From Citromicrobium sp. JLT1363 (GTDB lineage Bacteria; Pseudomonadota; Alphaproteobacteria; Sphingomonadales; Sphingomonadaceae): a stretch of 64,000 bases of DNA. The DNA lies in assembly GCF_000186705.1 (NCBI RefSeq), contig NZ_AEUE01000003.1, forward strand, positions 372,001 through 436,000. The letters are read 5' to 3'. The position numbers were made by a program, and so were the translations under genes. Position 1 is the stretch's first letter, and every line of letters begins with the position of its first letter. Under the pieces are notes generated by a model. The model was not told the DNA's origin. It ran no database searches and worked only from the letters and a program-made list of their open reading frames with translations. Shown here piece by piece: positions 20,359 through 31,735 of the stretch.

Positions 20359-20973
20359 ATGAGCCAGGGATCAGACAGCCTACACAAGCCGGCGAAGCGG
20401 TCGGCGCCATGGGCTTACCTGCGTCGCTATACTGACCGCGAGATGCTGGCGCAGAACCGCATCCTGCGGCCTATCGCGCATCGTTTCCTCAGCCCCGAAC
20501 TCTGGCGCTTTACCCGTCGCAACGTCCCACGCGGTGTTGCGCTTGGGCTGTTTGCGGGATTCGTCATTCCGATCGGCCAGATTTTCCTCGCCCTGATCCT
20601 CGCCTTCACCGTGCGCGCGAATGTGCCGATCGCCAGCGGGGTGACGCTGGTCACCAACCCGCTCACCTTGCCCTTCTGGCTCTGGGCGGCCAACCGCGTC
20701 GGTCACCGGGTCCTTACCATCGCTCCCGAAACGGGCGCCGCGCTGATGGAGCACGACGGCCTGATGTCGTTGAGCGGGATTTTCGAGGCTGCGGGCGCGA
20801 CCGTGCTGGGCTTCCTGATCTTCACGGTGCTGTTTCCGCCGCTGGGCTACTTCATCTCCAAGGGCGTATGGCGGCTTGCGATGGGCCGCAGGCGCAAGAC
20901 GCGGCTCAAGCGTGGAGCGCTGGCACGCCTCTCTGCCCAGAGCGAAGCTGCGAAGGAGAGCGGCCCGGAATGA
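20359..20973 (+). CDS. DUF2062 membrane protein
   Basis: A 204-residue protein with three or four membrane segments (about residues 55-90, 95-115, 140-165) and a basic C-terminus. RRNVPRGVALGLFAGFVIPIGQ and TNPLTLPFWLWAANRVG are typical of DUF2062. Function unknown. Its TGA overlaps the ATG of cckA, so they are translationally coupled, which may link it to the cell-envelope side of cell-cycle signalling. The 152 bases between smpB and this gene hold no clear gene or terminator. Confidence 0.8.
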   Translation: MSQGSDSLHKPAKRSAPWAYLRRYTDREMLAQNRILRPIAHRFLSPELWRFTRRNVPRGVALGLFAGFVIPIGQIFLALILAFTVRANVPIASGVTLVTNPLTLPFWLWAANRVGHRVLTIAPETGAALMEHDGLMSLSGIFEAAGATVLGFLIFTVLFPPLGYFISKGVWRLAMGRRRKTRLKRGALARLSAQSEAAKESGPE

Positions 20974-23402
20974 GCCCGCTGGCCGAACCCACCCGCAACG
21001 GCACTCCGCTTGGCTGGGTAGTCCTGCTGCTGGCGCTGGTCGTCAGCGTGATGGTGGTCTGGCTGCTGAGTTCGCTTCCCCTGCTTACCGCTGCCTATGC
21101 GGGCGGCCTCGCCACGCTGATGGCGCTGCTGATCCTGCTGCGCGGGAAGGCGGACGGGGCGCGGGTGGATGCGCTCGCCCCTCCCGACTGGAGCGTGACA
21201 CTGGCTGCCATCGATCAGCCCGGCACCCTGGTCGCGATTACCGATCGGGCGAACCGGCTGGTGTGTGCCAGCGCGGCGTTCTCTTCGCGCTTCGGGGTGG
21301 AGAAGGCTCCGCCAAATCTCGCACTGGGTGAAGACGGGGCGGACGAGATCCTGCTCAAGACTGCGCGCGAGGCATGGCGCGAAGGCAGGGCGCACGCCTC
21401 TCATCTGGCGCTCGGCAAGGACGATCTGCGCTGGGAGGTAGAGGCGTTGCGCGCCGGGCGCGGCGAGGATCATCTGGTGTGGCGTTTCCGCCCCGAATCG
21501 AGCGAGGATCTGGCGAGCGACGTCGGGCAGCTGGTAGCCGGGCCGCTGGGCAAGATGCTGGACCGGGCGGGTGTTGTCGCTGCACTGGTATCCCCAGAAG
21601 GCACGGTCCGCGCTGCATCGCCCGCCTTCGTCGATCGCGCGACCGGCGATCCATCGACCACGCTTGCCGGTCGTGAATTTGCGGATTTCCTGCGGCTGGA
21701 CGAACGCGAGCGGATTTATTTCGCACGCTCTGGCCGCGAGGGCGAGCCGTTCAAGCTGGTTCACGTGCCGCTGAACGATCTCGATGAAAACTGGACGGTC
21801 GGACCTGAGGATGCGCCCTCGCTGATGCTGCTGATGGAAGCGCATGCCGCGGTGGCGGACAATGCGGCCAGCGACACCGCGCCCAAGGTGGAAGCGCTGA
21901 TAGAGGCGCTGCCGCTGGGGCTGGCGATGACAGACCGCGACGGGCGCTTCCTGTTCGCCAACCCTTCCTTCCTTCGCGCGATCGGGCGCCCGGACAAGGG
22001 TCTGCCGACATTTCCCTCTGACCTCGTGGTACGCGAGGACAAGAGCGCGATTTCGGACGCGGTGCGCCGCTTTGGCAAGGGCGGCGTGGCGAGCGGGGAT
22101 GTCGCCGTGCGGCTGGCCTCGGCTCCTGAGGAGCCGGTTTCGCTCGGCCTCGCCAGCATGCGCGGCCTGGGCGAGCCTGCGGTTCTGCTGACCCTCGCCG
22201 ATTCGCGTGAGGAGACCGAGCTCAAGCGCCAGATCGCGCAGACCACCAAGATGCAGGCGATCGGCCAGCTTGCGGGCGGGGTGGCGCACGACTTCAACAA
22301 CGTGCTCACCGCGATCATCGGCTATTGCGACCTGATGCTGCTGCGCCACATGCCTGGCGACAGCGATTACGACGACATCCAGCAGATTCGCGCCAATTCC
22401 AACCGCGCAGCCAGCCTCACCCGGCAATTGCTCGCCTTCAGCCGCCAGCAGACCCTGCGGCCCGAAGTGCTGCAGCTGCCCGATGTCGTTTCCGAGGTAA
22501 GCCAGCTGCTCAAGCGCCTGCTGGGCGAGAAGATCGAGCTGCGCGTGCGACACGACCGCGATCTGGGCCCGGTCCGAGCGGACCCGGGCCAGCTGGAGCA
22601 GGTCATCGTCAACCTCGCGGTCAATGCGCGCGACGCGATCGCGGCGCAGGGGGACGGCACGGGGACGCTGGTCATGTCCACCCGCAAGGTCTCCGTGAAG
22701 GAGACCCGCAGTCACGCAGCCGACATGCCGCCAGGCGAATATACCGCCCTGATCGTGCGCGACACCGGCGGGGGCATCCCGCCCGCGGTGATGGGCAAGA
22801 TATTCGATCCCTTTTTCACCACCAAGGAGCTGGGGAAGGGCACAGGCCTGGGACTTTCGACCGTGTACGGCATCATCCGCCAGTCGGGCGGGCATGTCTA
22901 TGTCGAGAACGTTGAAGGGGGCGACGGGCTCGGCGCGGGCGCACGTTTCGCGATCTATCTGCCGGTCCATCGCGGTTCTGCGGGCGAAGACAGGCGCGTC
23001 GAGCCGGATGAGCCCGCCCGTGCCTGGTCGAGCGGGGGGCGGGTGCTTCTGGTCGAGGACGAGGATATGGTTCGCGCGGTGGCCGAGAGGGCATTGGTTC
23101 GCGCCGGATTCACCGTCAACGCGCAGCCCGACGGGGAGGATGGTCTGGCGGAGATTGCCAATGGCGGCGAGTTCGACCTGATCGTCTCCGACGTCGTCAT
23201 GCCGGGGATGGATGGACCGGCAATGGCCCGCGCGATCCGCAAGCTGCGGCCCAATATCCCGATTCTCTTCATGTCCGGCTACGCGGAGGAAACCCTCCGG
23301 GACGAGATCAACATCGAAAATATGCATTTCATTGCCAAACCGTTCAGCGTGGAACAGATTTCGCGCAAGGTGGGTGAGGTGCTGAGCTCTGCAAGCGCAT
23401 GA
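20970..23402 (+). CDS. cckA: Hybrid sensor histidine kinase CckA
   Basis: An 810-residue protein with two N-terminal membrane helices, two or three PAS-like regions (~70-420), a HisKA domain with phospho-acceptor His440 in VAHDFNN, an HATPase domain ending in GTGLGLSTVYGI, and a receiver domain with Asp741 in VSDVVMPGMDG. In alphaproteobacteria CckA feeds phosphate through ChpT to CtrA and CpdR, and c-di-GMP switches it to phosphatase mode. CpdR is also in this window. The ATG overlaps the upstream DUF2062 stop. Confidence 0.93.
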   Translation: MSPLAEPTRNGTPLGWVVLLLALVVSVMVVWLLSSLPLLTAAYAGGLATLMALLILLRGKADGARVDALAPPDWSVTLAAIDQPGTLVAITDRANRLVCASAAFSSRFGVEKAPPNLALGEDGADEILLKTAREAWREGRAHASHLALGKDDLRWEVEALRAGRGEDHLVWRFRPESSEDLASDVGQLVAGPLGKMLDRAGVVAALVSPEGTVRAASPAFVDRATGDPSTTLAGREFADFLRLDERERIYFARSGREGEPFKLVHVPLNDLDENWTVGPEDAPSLMLLMEAHAAVADNAASDTAPKVEALIEALPLGLAMTDRDGRFLFANPSFLRAIGRPDKGLPTFPSDLVVREDKSAISDAVRRFGKGGVASGDVAVRLASAPEEPVSLGLASMRGLGEPAVLLTLADSREETELKRQIAQTTKMQAIGQLAGGVAHDFNNVLTAIIGYCDLMLLRHMPGDSDYDDIQQIRANSNRAASLTRQLLAFSRQQTLRPEVLQLPDVVSEVSQLLKRLLGEKIELRVRHDRDLGPVRADPGQLEQVIVNLAVNARDAIAAQGDGTGTLVMSTRKVSVKETRSHAADMPPGEYTALIVRDTGGGIPPAVMGKIFDPFFTTKELGKGTGLGLSTVYGIIRQSGGHVYVENVEGGDGLGAGARFAIYLPVHRGSAGEDRRVEPDEPARAWSSGGRVLLVEDEDMVRAVAERALVRAGFTVNAQPDGEDGLAEIANGGEFDLIVSDVVMPGMDGPAMARAIRKLRPNIPILFMSGYAEETLRDEINIENMHFIAKPFSVEQISRKVGEVLSSASA

Positions 23403-23438
23403 TAAATCGGGCTTAACTGCCCATATCGAGAAATTTTC

Positions 23439-23453
23439 GTTCTCCCCTTGTTC
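23439..23453 (+). promoter_or_regulatory. LexA (SOS) box of recA
   Basis: An exact GTTC-N7-GTTC, the LexA operator consensus known from alphaproteobacteria such as Rhodobacter and Sinorhizobium. Its right half overlaps the predicted -35 of recA, so LexA binding would block polymerase. Confidence 0.88.
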
Positions 23454-23476
23454 TATCGGAACATAAGCGGTACATA
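23448..23476 (+). promoter_or_regulatory. Predicted recA promoter
   Basis: TTGTTC and TACATA are separated by 17 bases, a sigma70-like arrangement, 55 bases upstream of the recA ATG. The overlap with the LexA box supports it. Confidence 0.6.
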
Positions 23477-23530
23477 CTGCTCATGTCGATAAGGGCTCGG
23501 CCCGACTAGGCACATCAAGGAGAGCGTGCG

Positions 23531-24592
<1,062 letters not shown>

Positions 24593-24637
24593 TCGCTTCT
24601 TCTCTAGCGGGCGCAAGGGAGCGCCCGGAAACCCGGA

Positions 24638-24684
24638 AAGCCGGTTGCGGCCCTTCCTCGTGAAGGCATCGCAACCGGCTTTTC
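24638..24684 (+). terminator. Rho-independent terminator of recA
   Basis: AAGCCGGTTGCG pairs perfectly with CGCAACCGGCTT across a 20-base loop, followed by TTTT. A smaller GGGCGC/GCGCCC hairpin precedes it at 24609-24626. The remaining bases up to alaS hold no gene. Confidence 0.85.
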
Positions 24685-24797
24685 CGTTGGGGGCGCGTCC
24701 GAACAGGGCGGGAGGATGGTTTGATCCACGGCCTTGTACCGCCGCCGTTGTGCGAAAGCTTGTCGGTAGGGCGCTTCTTGCCTAACTCGGCTGCATC

Positions 24798-27461
24798 ATG
24801 ACGAGCACCAACGACATCCGCCGGACCTTCATCGAGTATTTCGAAAAAAGGGGCCATGCCCGCGTCCCATCCGCACCGCTGGTGCCGCACAACGACCCCA
24901 GCCTGATGTTCGTCAACGCGGGCATGGTTCCGTTCAAGAACGTGTTCACAGGGCTCGAAACCCCGCCTGCCCCCCGCGCGGTCAGCGCGCAGAAATGCGT
25001 GCGCGCAGGGGGCAAGCACAATGATCTCGACAATGTCGGCTATACCGCCCGGCACCACACCTTCTTCGAGATGCTCGGCAATTTCTCTTTCGGGGACTAT
25101 TTCAAGGAACAGGCGATCGAACATGCCTGGACCTTGCTGACCAAGGAGTTCGGGCTCGATCCGGACCGACTGCTCGCCACCGTCTACCACACCGACGACG
25201 AGGCATACGCCCTGTGGCAGAAGATCGCGGGCCTCCCCGAAGACCGTATCATCCGCATCGCCACCAAGGACAATTTCTGGGCGATGGGGGACGACGGCCC
25301 CTGCGGCCCGTGCTCGGAAGTCTTCTGGGATCACGGTGACCACATCGCCGGTGGCCCGCCGGGATCGCCCGATGAAGATGGCGACCGTTTCGTAGAGATC
25401 TGGAACCTGGTGTTCATGCAGAACGAGCAGCGGGGCGGGGAGATCGTGGGCGACCTGCCAAGCCAGAACATCGACACCGGTATGGGGCTGGAGCGGATCG
25501 CGGCCGTCCTTCAGGGCGTTCACAACAACTACGATACCGATACCTTCAAGACGCTGATCGCCGCAGCCGAGGCGCAACTGCACGAAGGCGCGAGCGAGGC
25601 GACCATCGCCAGCCACAGGATCATCGCGGACCACCTGCGCGCCACCGGGTTCCTGATCGCCGACGGCGTGCTCCCCTCCAATGAGGGGCGCGGGTACGTG
25701 CTGCGCCGGATAATGCGACGCGCCATGCGCCACGCCCACCTGCTGGGCGCGGAAACCCCTTTGATGCACCGACTTGTCCCGACGCTCGTCGCCGAGATGG
25801 GGCAGGCCTACCCCGAACTCGCACGGGGACAGGCGCTGATCGAGGAAACGCTCGAACGGGAAGAAACCCGCTTCCGCGAAACGCTGGAGAAGGGCCTGCG
25901 GCTGCTCGACGAGGCGACCGGCAATCTTGCTGAGGGTGACGAACTCGATGGTGAGGTCGCCTTCAAGCTCTACGATACCTACGGTTTTCCCTACGATCTG
26001 ACCGAAGACGCCCTTCGCGCGCAGGGCATCGCTGTAGACCGTGATGGCTTCGATGCCGCAATGGCCCGCCAGCGAGAGGCGGCACGCGCCGCATGGAAAG
26101 GCAGCGGCGAGGCAGCCGACAGCGAAGTCTGGTTCGCCATCGCCGAGCGCGAGGGCGCAAGCGAATTTACCGGCTACTCGGCAACCCAGGGCGAGGGGCG
26201 CGTGGTTGCCATCGTCAAGGACGGCGAGGAGGTCCAGTCTGCCGGGGAGGGGGACGAGGTTGTCCTGCTCACCAATCAGACGCCCTTCTATGGCGAAAGC
26301 GGGGGCCAGTCGGGCGATAGCGGAACCATCAGCACCCATGCGGGGCTGCGGATCGCGGTACGTGACACCGGCAAGCCGCTGGGGCGCCTGCACACCCATC
26401 AGGGCGTCGTGGAAGCGGGCAGCGTGACGGTGGGCGACGAAGTGCGCCTGTCGATCGATGTGGACCGGCGCGATCGTATCCGGGCCAATCACTCGGCCAC
26501 GCACCTCGTTCATGCAGCGCTTCGCAATCGGCTTGGTGAGGGCGTAACGCAGAAGGGCTCGCTGGTGGCAGAAGGTCGCATGCGGTTCGACTTCTCTCAT
26601 CCGACGCCGCTCACTGCAGAAGACATCGCGGCCATCGAAGCCGAAGTGAACGCCGAGATTCGCGCGAACGAGCCGGTCGATACCCGCCTCATGTCGCCTG
26701 ACGAAGCGGTGGAAGCAGGCGCACTTGCCCTGTTCGGCGAAAAATACGGTGACGAGGTTCGCGTGTTGTCGATGGGGCGCGCCAGCGACGAGGGGCGAAC
26801 CTACTCGGTGGAACTGTGCGGCGGGACGCATGTGAATGCGACCGGCGACATCCAGCTGTTCCGGATCGTTTCGGAAAGTGCGGTCAGTTCTGGCGTACGC
26901 CGGATCGAGGCGCTGACCGGAGAGGCGGCTCGTGCCTGGTTGGTTGCGCGTGAGGAAGGGCTGAAGGATGCTGCCGCCGCACTGCGCACGACGCCGGACG
27001 AAGTCACGGGACGCATCGAGGCGCTTCTCGACGAACGCAAGCGGCTCGAAAAAGAACTGGCGGCGGCGAAGAAGCAGCTGGCACTTGGCGGCGGCGGGAG
27101 CGCCGCTGGGCCGCAGACCGAAAAGGTTGGCGATATCGCCTTCTCCGGCCAGGTGATCGAGGGGCTGGACCCGAAGGAATTGCGGCCCCTGCTGGACGAG
27201 GCCAAGCAGCGGCTCGGCTCCGGAGTGGCGGCGCTGTGTGCGGCAGGCGAGGACAAGGCGGCATTTGCGGTCGCGGTGACGGACGATCTCACCGATCGCT
27301 TCAGCGCGGTCGATCTGGTGCGCGCGGGCGTCGCGGCATTGGGAGGAAAGGGCGGCGGCGGCCGCCCGGACATGGCACAAGGCGGCGGCCCCGACCCGTC
27401 GAAGGCCGAGGCCGCGCTTGATGCCGTGCGTCAGGCGCTGCGCGAAGCGGTCAGCGCCTGA
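24798..27461 (+). CDS. alaS: Alanyl-tRNA synthetase
   Basis: An 887-residue class II synthetase. The aminoacylation core is at the N-terminus ([33 protein letters not shown]), the editing domain has the zinc-type HSATHLVH and [10 protein letters not shown] motifs, and the C-Ala domain with a coiled coil (~735-760) ends in [13 protein letters not shown]. Full length. No ribosome site is obvious before the ATG. Confidence 0.98.
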   Translation: MTSTNDIRRTFIEYFEKRGHARVPSAPLVPHNDPSLMFVNAGMVPFKNVFTGLETPPAPRAVSAQKCVRAGGKHNDLDNVGYTARHHTFFEMLGNFSFGDYFKEQAIEHAWTLLTKEFGLDPDRLLATVYHTDDEAYALWQKIAGLPEDRIIRIATKDNFWAMGDDGPCGPCSEVFWDHGDHIAGGPPGSPDEDGDRFVEIWNLVFMQNEQRGGEIVGDLPSQNIDTGMGLERIAAVLQGVHNNYDTDTFKTLIAAAEAQLHEGASEATIASHRIIADHLRATGFLIADGVLPSNEGRGYVLRRIMRRAMRHAHLLGAETPLMHRLVPTLVAEMGQAYPELARGQALIEETLEREETRFRETLEKGLRLLDEATGNLAEGDELDGEVAFKLYDTYGFPYDLTEDALRAQGIAVDRDGFDAAMARQREAARAAWKGSGEAADSEVWFAIAEREGASEFTGYSATQGEGRVVAIVKDGEEVQSAGEGDEVVLLTNQTPFYGESGGQSGDSGTISTHAGLRIAVRDTGKPLGRLHTHQGVVEAGSVTVGDEVRLSIDVDRRDRIRANHSATHLVHAALRNRLGEGVTQKGSLVAEGRMRFDFSHPTPLTAEDIAAIEAEVNAEIRANEPVDTRLMSPDEAVEAGALALFGEKYGDEVRVLSMGRASDEGRTYSVELCGGTHVNATGDIQLFRIVSESAVSSGVRRIEALTGEAARAWLVAREEGLKDAAAALRTTPDEVTGRIEALLDERKRLEKELAAAKKQLALGGGGSAAGPQTEKVGDIAFSGQVIEGLDPKELRPLLDEAKQRLGSGVAALCAAGEDKAAFAVAVTDDLTDRFSAVDLVRAGVAALGGKGGGGRPDMAQGGGPDPSKAEAALDAVRQALREAVSA

Positions 27462-27470
27462 GGTTCGGGC

Positions 27471-27659
27471 CTAGCGTGCGCCGCTGCCGGCGCGGCGCGC
27501 GTCGGGTTCGCTCCCGCGATTGATTCCCTCACCGCCGGTATCTGCCGGGCGGCTGGCATCGCGGCGCGCCGACGGCTTCGCCTTGCCCTTGCCTTCGACA
27601 TTCTGCGGCTTGAACTTTTCGTCGTTCGGGATCGGTTTGGTCGGGTCGATATCGGACAT
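27471..27659 (-). CDS. Small polar hypothetical protein
   Basis: A 62-residue, highly charged protein rich in Lys, Asp, Arg and Gly, with DPTKPIPNDEKFKPQNVEGK near its start; it is predicted disordered. An AAGGAG site lies 7 bases before the ATG at 27659 and decides the start. It follows the cysteine-rich gene by 11 bases and is convergent with alaS. I recall similar small proteins in sphingomonads without a known role. Confidence 0.6.
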   Translation of the reverse strand: MSDIDPTKPIPNDEKFKPQNVEGKGKAKPSARRDASRPADTGGEGINRGSEPDARRAGSGAR

Positions 27660-27670
27660 TTTTCTCTCCT

Positions 27671-28225
27671 TCACCCGACCAATGCGTGAGCGCGGCGAGA
27701 GTTCAAATTTCCTTTGCGATTTTGCAGACTTCGGGCCGCGTAAAGATCCCGTAGAGCGGCTTTCGCAGGCAGAAGAACGTGCTCGACTATGGCCGGATCG
27801 CCGGTGAGAAGCGCATCCTCCAGTGATCGGACGATGGAGACGCGACGACTTTCGTGTTCGGGTGGAAGGTTATCGTCCGCCAGGCGCTGCGCCAGGCGCA
27901 GCAGGTCGAATGCCGGTCGAACCAGCAGAAAACGATCGATCATGGCTTGCGTCGCCACCGTTCGGCCCGGCTGGGCTCCGCTATGCGACAGCGCCTGTGT
28001 CACGAACTGGCCGGCGCCGAAGCAGTCGTAAGCGATGCAGCCACCAAAGCCGAGGCGTTCACGGTCTTCATAAATGGTGCAAGTGCCGCACGGGGCCAGC
28101 CGGGGGCAGGGTTCGCCACTGCGCTTGCTAGCCGCGAAGCCAGGCATATCGTCGGAGGGATAGGCAACGCAGCACAGCGCCGCGCATTTCGCGCAGTCCG
28201 ATGTGGTGGCGATCCGTTCCGGCAT
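27671..28225 (-). CDS. Cysteine-rich protein, possible metal cluster binder
   Basis: A 184-residue protein. The first 75 residues contain nine cysteines: DCAKCAALCC, then PCPRLAPCGTC, then FGGCIAYDCFGAGQ. The rest is helical with conserved-looking Arg/Asp. This Cys pattern resembles a domain also found in front of some pentapeptide-repeat proteins, but no pentapeptide repeats are present. It starts 11 bases after the Kef-type antiporter stop, so they probably share a transcript. The function is not known; metal or Fe-S binding is inference. Confidence 0.7.
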   Translation of the reverse strand: MPERIATTSDCAKCAALCCVAYPSDDMPGFAASKRSGEPCPRLAPCGTCTIYEDRERLGFGGCIAYDCFGAGQFVTQALSHSGAQPGRTVATQAMIDRFLLVRPAFDLLRLAQRLADDNLPPEHESRRVSIVRSLEDALLTGDPAIVEHVLLPAKAALRDLYAARSLQNRKGNLNSRRAHALVG

Positions 28226-28235
28226 GTGTTGTCTT

Positions 28236-29999
28236 TCAGCCTTCTGCGGTGCTCGTGCGGAGCTTGGGCGCGTGTTCCAGTGCGCCCTCGGTCTGAATCT
28301 GCGTACGGTACTCGTCGCGCTTTTCGTGGATCGAGGCGATGACGGGACCCATCGCCACGCCAATGTCGACCAGCACGGCCTCGGACAGCTGCAGCGAGCT
28401 TTCCAGCGTTTCGGGAACGGCGTGGCTTGCGCCGGCGCGATAGAGCTCCGCCGCATGCTGGATATCGCGTGCGCGGCTGACGATCAGCAGATCGGGATAG
28501 GCCTTGCGCAGCCGCGCGACGAGACGCTGCGCGAGTACCGGCGCATCCATGGTCAGCACGATGGCTGCAGCATCCTGCACCCGCAACGCCTGCAGCGTCT
28601 CCCGCCGGGAGGCGTTGCCGAAATAGACATTGTAGCCGTCGCGCTTGTCCTGCTGCACCAGATCGGCGTCGGATTCGATGCTGATATAGGGCTTTCCATG
28701 GACGGTGAGCATGTCTGCCACCAGACGCCCGACACGCCCGCCGCCCACGACGATGACACGCCCGGCCGGCAAGGTATCGTCGGGAGAAATATCGGGCACC
28801 GAATCCACCCGGCGCGCCACCGCTCGACCGATCAGCGCGAGAAGCGGCGTTATCGTCAGGCCGATAGCGGTGACGATCTGCCAGAACTGTGTCGTTCCGG
28901 GCTGAATCAGCATGGCCGAGCTGGCGGCAGTGAGGACGATCAGCGTCGTTTCGGACGGGCTCGCCATCAGGATGCCGGTCTCCGTCGCGGTATTGCGCCG
29001 TGCGCCCATCAGCCGCAGCAGCATGCCCGTGACGAAGGCCTTGAACGTCACCACCAGCACGACTGCGGTGAGGATCGTTCCGAGGTTTGCGCCCAGCACC
29101 TGCAAGTCGATGCTCATGCCAATGGTAATCAGGAAGATACCGAGCGCGAGGCCCTTGAACGGCTCGATGATCGCCTCGACTTCCCCGTGAAAATCGGTTT
29201 CGGCGATCAGCAGCCCGGCGATCAGCGCGCCGACGATTGGGGAGAGGCCTGCGACGCCGGTGGCGAGGCTCGCACCGATGACAACCAGCAGCGTGGCAGC
29301 AAGAAATACCTCGGGGCTTTTCGTTCGGGCGGCCTGCGCGAACAGGATCGGCAACGCGTAGCGACCGACCACCAGCAGCGCCGCCACCACGGCGGCGCCT
29401 TGCCAGAGTGTCGTCCACAAGCCCGTCATCCCGTCGGCCTGTGCATAGGGGGCAAGCGCGCCGAGCATGAAGATGATCGGCACGATGGCGATATCTTCGA
29501 ACAGCAGCATCGAAAGCGCGGCGCGGCCGACGGGCGAATTTGTGCCTGAAATCGGGAGCACGATGGCGGTGGAGGACAGCGCCAGCGCAAGGCCAAGGGC
29601 CATCGCCCCGGTCCAGTACTGGCCCATCATGGCCAGCAGCAGCGCAATCGAACTGCCGATGATGAGCAGCTCCAGCGCGCCGAGGCCGAAGACCAGCTTG
29701 CGCATCTGCCACAGGCGCTTGAACGAAAGCTCCAGACCGATGGTGAACAGCAGCAGGATGATCCCGAACTCGGCGAATATGTCGAGCGAGTCCGGTTCCG
29801 ATATCGTCACATGCGTCAGCCACGCGACTTCAGGGGTGAGCGCACCCAATCCATAGGGCCCCACCAGAATGCCGATCAGCAGGAAACCGATCACCGGCGT
29901 GATGCGAAAGCGTGCGAACAGCGGGATGACGATCCCTGCTGCGCCCAGGATTACCAGCGCATCGGAAAGCGCGGTTGTCGGTTCGAGTTCGCCGGCCAC
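28236..29999 (-). CDS. Kef-type monovalent cation:proton antiporter (CPA2)
   Basis: A 587-residue inner-membrane protein with about 12-13 helices (residues ~10-390) and a C-terminal RCK/TrkA-N domain beginning VIVVGGGRVGRLVADML, a Rossmann NAD-binding site. Kef systems export K+ in exchange for H+, gated by glutathione adducts and nucleotides. It lacks a recognisable KefF/KefG partner nearby; the cysteine-rich protein downstream is the only linked gene. KefB versus KefC cannot be told. Confidence 0.88.
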   Translation of the reverse strand: MAGELEPTTALSDALVILGAAGIVIPLFARFRITPVIGFLLIGILVGPYGLGALTPEVAWLTHVTISEPDSLDIFAEFGIILLLFTIGLELSFKRLWQMRKLVFGLGALELLIIGSSIALLLAMMGQYWTGAMALGLALALSSTAIVLPISGTNSPVGRAALSMLLFEDIAIVPIIFMLGALAPYAQADGMTGLWTTLWQGAAVVAALLVVGRYALPILFAQAARTKSPEVFLAATLLVVIGASLATGVAGLSPIVGALIAGLLIAETDFHGEVEAIIEPFKGLALGIFLITIGMSIDLQVLGANLGTILTAVVLVVTFKAFVTGMLLRLMGARRNTATETGILMASPSETTLIVLTAASSAMLIQPGTTQFWQIVTAIGLTITPLLALIGRAVARRVDSVPDISPDDTLPAGRVIVVGGGRVGRLVADMLTVHGKPYISIESDADLVQQDKRDGYNVYFGNASRRETLQALRVQDAAAIVLTMDAPVLAQRLVARLRKAYPDLLIVSRARDIQHAAELYRAGASHAVPETLESSLQLSEAVLVDIGVAMGPVIASIHEKRDEYRTQIQTEGALEHAPKLRTSTAEG

Positions 30000-30075
30000 G
30001 GTTCAGCCTATAACCCGGTTTGGCTGACTTTGAACCCTCGATCCGCTGCAATGCGGCATAAGGGACAAGGCGAAA

Positions 30076-31731
30076 TCAGCCGCCACCGGGGGTGCGCGGG
30101 CCGGTGGGCTGCGTATCCTGCGCGGCAGCTTCGGATTCGGCCTCGCCGATACGCGGCGAAACCTGGCCCACGCGCTTGTCCCACTCGATCTGGTAGAGAT
30201 CGAAGCGGCGATCCGCGAGGTTGCGTACCGTGCCTTCGGCACGCGCCCAGCTCAGGTCCGCGAGGTTCACGTCGCTGATGGTCAGCGTCTCGACGTTCTC
30301 GCTTGCCTCTGCCGCGATCCCGTCGCGCGCGAAGGGGAAATCGCAAGGCGTCAGGATGCAGCTTTGCGCGTACTGGATATCCATGTTCGCCACATTGGGC
30401 AGGTTGCCGACGTTCCCGCTCAGGACGGTGAAGCACTGGTTCTCGATCGCGCGGGCCTGCGCGCAGTAACGCACGCGCATGTAGCCCTGCCGGCTGTCCG
30501 TGCAGAAGGGCACGAAGATGATGCGCGCGCCTTCGTCGACCAGCCGGCGCGCCAGTTCGGGGAATTCGCTGTCGTAGCAGATCAGCACCCCGATCGGCCC
30601 GCAGTCGGTAGGGATGGCGTCGATCGAATCGCCACCCTTGATGTTCCACCAGTAGGCCTCGTTTGGCGTGGGGTGGATCTTTTCCTGCGCATGGATCGAT
30701 CCGTCGCGCAGGCACACATAGGCGACGTTGTGGATGTCGCCGTCGTCCATGCGCGTGGGGTGCGAGCCACCGATGATGTTGATGTTGTAGCTGAGCGCCA
30801 TCTCGCTCAGCTTCTGGCGGATTTTGGGGGTGTAGCGGCTCAGCGCCTCGATCGCTTCGATCGGGCTCAGTTCCTTTTCCTCCGCGCTCAGCAGCATCAG
30901 CGTGAAGAGTTCGGGGAAGAGGATGAAGTCGCTCTCGTAGTCCGCCGCGACGTCGACGAAATATTCGACGTGACGCATGAACTCATCGAAACCGGACACC
31001 GCGCGCGCCTGCAGCTGGCAGGTGGCAATCCGCACGCTTTCGACATCGCGGGGCAGCCGGTGTTTGCGCGGCGCGTCGCTGTCCACGTAGGGGTTGCGCC
31101 AGACCATGCGCACCGCGAAGGCCTTCGATTTCTTGTCTTCGGGCAGGTAGTTTTGGAGGATGCCCTGCGGTTCGAACCCATTGGCCAGCTGGAAGCGCAG
31201 CACGGGGTCGTGGATCTTGTTGTCGATCACCTTGTCGAGGTAATCCTGCGGGCCTTCGGCATTGTTGCGCTTGCGCCGCATCGCGTTGGCGAGGCCGGGC
31301 ATGCGGCCACCGAACACGATGCCCGCAAGATCCAGCCGCTCGGCCAGCGAACGGCGTTCCTCGTAAAGGCGCCGCCCCAGGCGCGTGCCACGCACCTTGG
31401 GGTCGACGCACATCTCGTAGCCGTACAGCCAGTCGCCGGTCGGATCGTGACGGCTGCCAAAGCCGTTGCCGGTCACCTCGTCCCATGTGTGGTTGGAGAA
31501 CGCGACATTCTCCGACAGGCGCATCGAGGCGCAATAGCCCACGATCTGCCCATCGAGCTTGGCCACGAAACAGCCATCGCGGTAGTTGTTCAACTGCCCA
31601 CGTATCTCGCCCAGCGTATAGGGCGGCAGATCGACATAGGCGCGGCTGACGAGATCGGCGATCTCGCGCACGTCCTTCAGCTTCGCTTGCCGGACTTCCA
31701 GCCGCGCCTTGGTCTTTGCAGTGCCGCTCAA
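30076..31731 (-). CDS. GNAT acetyltransferase-carbon-nitrogen hydrolase fusion
   Basis: A 551-residue two-domain protein. Residues 1-210 are a GNAT N-acetyltransferase (VDPKVRGTRLGRRLYEER is the acetyl-CoA loop). Residues ~225-520 are a nitrilase-superfamily hydrolase with the catalytic Glu in LFPELFT, Lys in HAQEKIHPTPNE and Cys in ICYDSEFPELAR. Fusions of this kind are known in bacteria but substrates are unclear; the hydrolase part is amidase-like. It follows icd by 4 bases, so the two are cotranscribed. Confidence 0.9.
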   Translation of the reverse strand: MSGTAKTKARLEVRQAKLKDVREIADLVSRAYVDLPPYTLGEIRGQLNNYRDGCFVAKLDGQIVGYCASMRLSENVAFSNHTWDEVTGNGFGSRHDPTGDWLYGYEMCVDPKVRGTRLGRRLYEERRSLAERLDLAGIVFGGRMPGLANAMRRKRNNAEGPQDYLDKVIDNKIHDPVLRFQLANGFEPQGILQNYLPEDKKSKAFAVRMVWRNPYVDSDAPRKHRLPRDVESVRIATCQLQARAVSGFDEFMRHVEYFVDVAADYESDFILFPELFTLMLLSAEEKELSPIEAIEALSRYTPKIRQKLSEMALSYNINIIGGSHPTRMDDGDIHNVAYVCLRDGSIHAQEKIHPTPNEAYWWNIKGGDSIDAIPTDCGPIGVLICYDSEFPELARRLVDEGARIIFVPFCTDSRQGYMRVRYCAQARAIENQCFTVLSGNVGNLPNVANMDIQYAQSCILTPCDFPFARDGIAAEASENVETLTISDVNLADLSWARAEGTVRNLADRRFDLYQIEWDKRVGQVSPRIGEAESEAAAQDTQPTGPRTPGGG

Positions 31732-31735
31732 TGTC

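Noticed and set aside
20847-23327. 826-residue ORF antisense to cckA
   Set aside because: His/Arg/Gln-rich reverse-strand shadow of the kinase gene.
24685-24797. T-box-like or riboswitch leader before alaS
   Set aside because: No specifier loop, antiterminator or terminator could be folded by eye.
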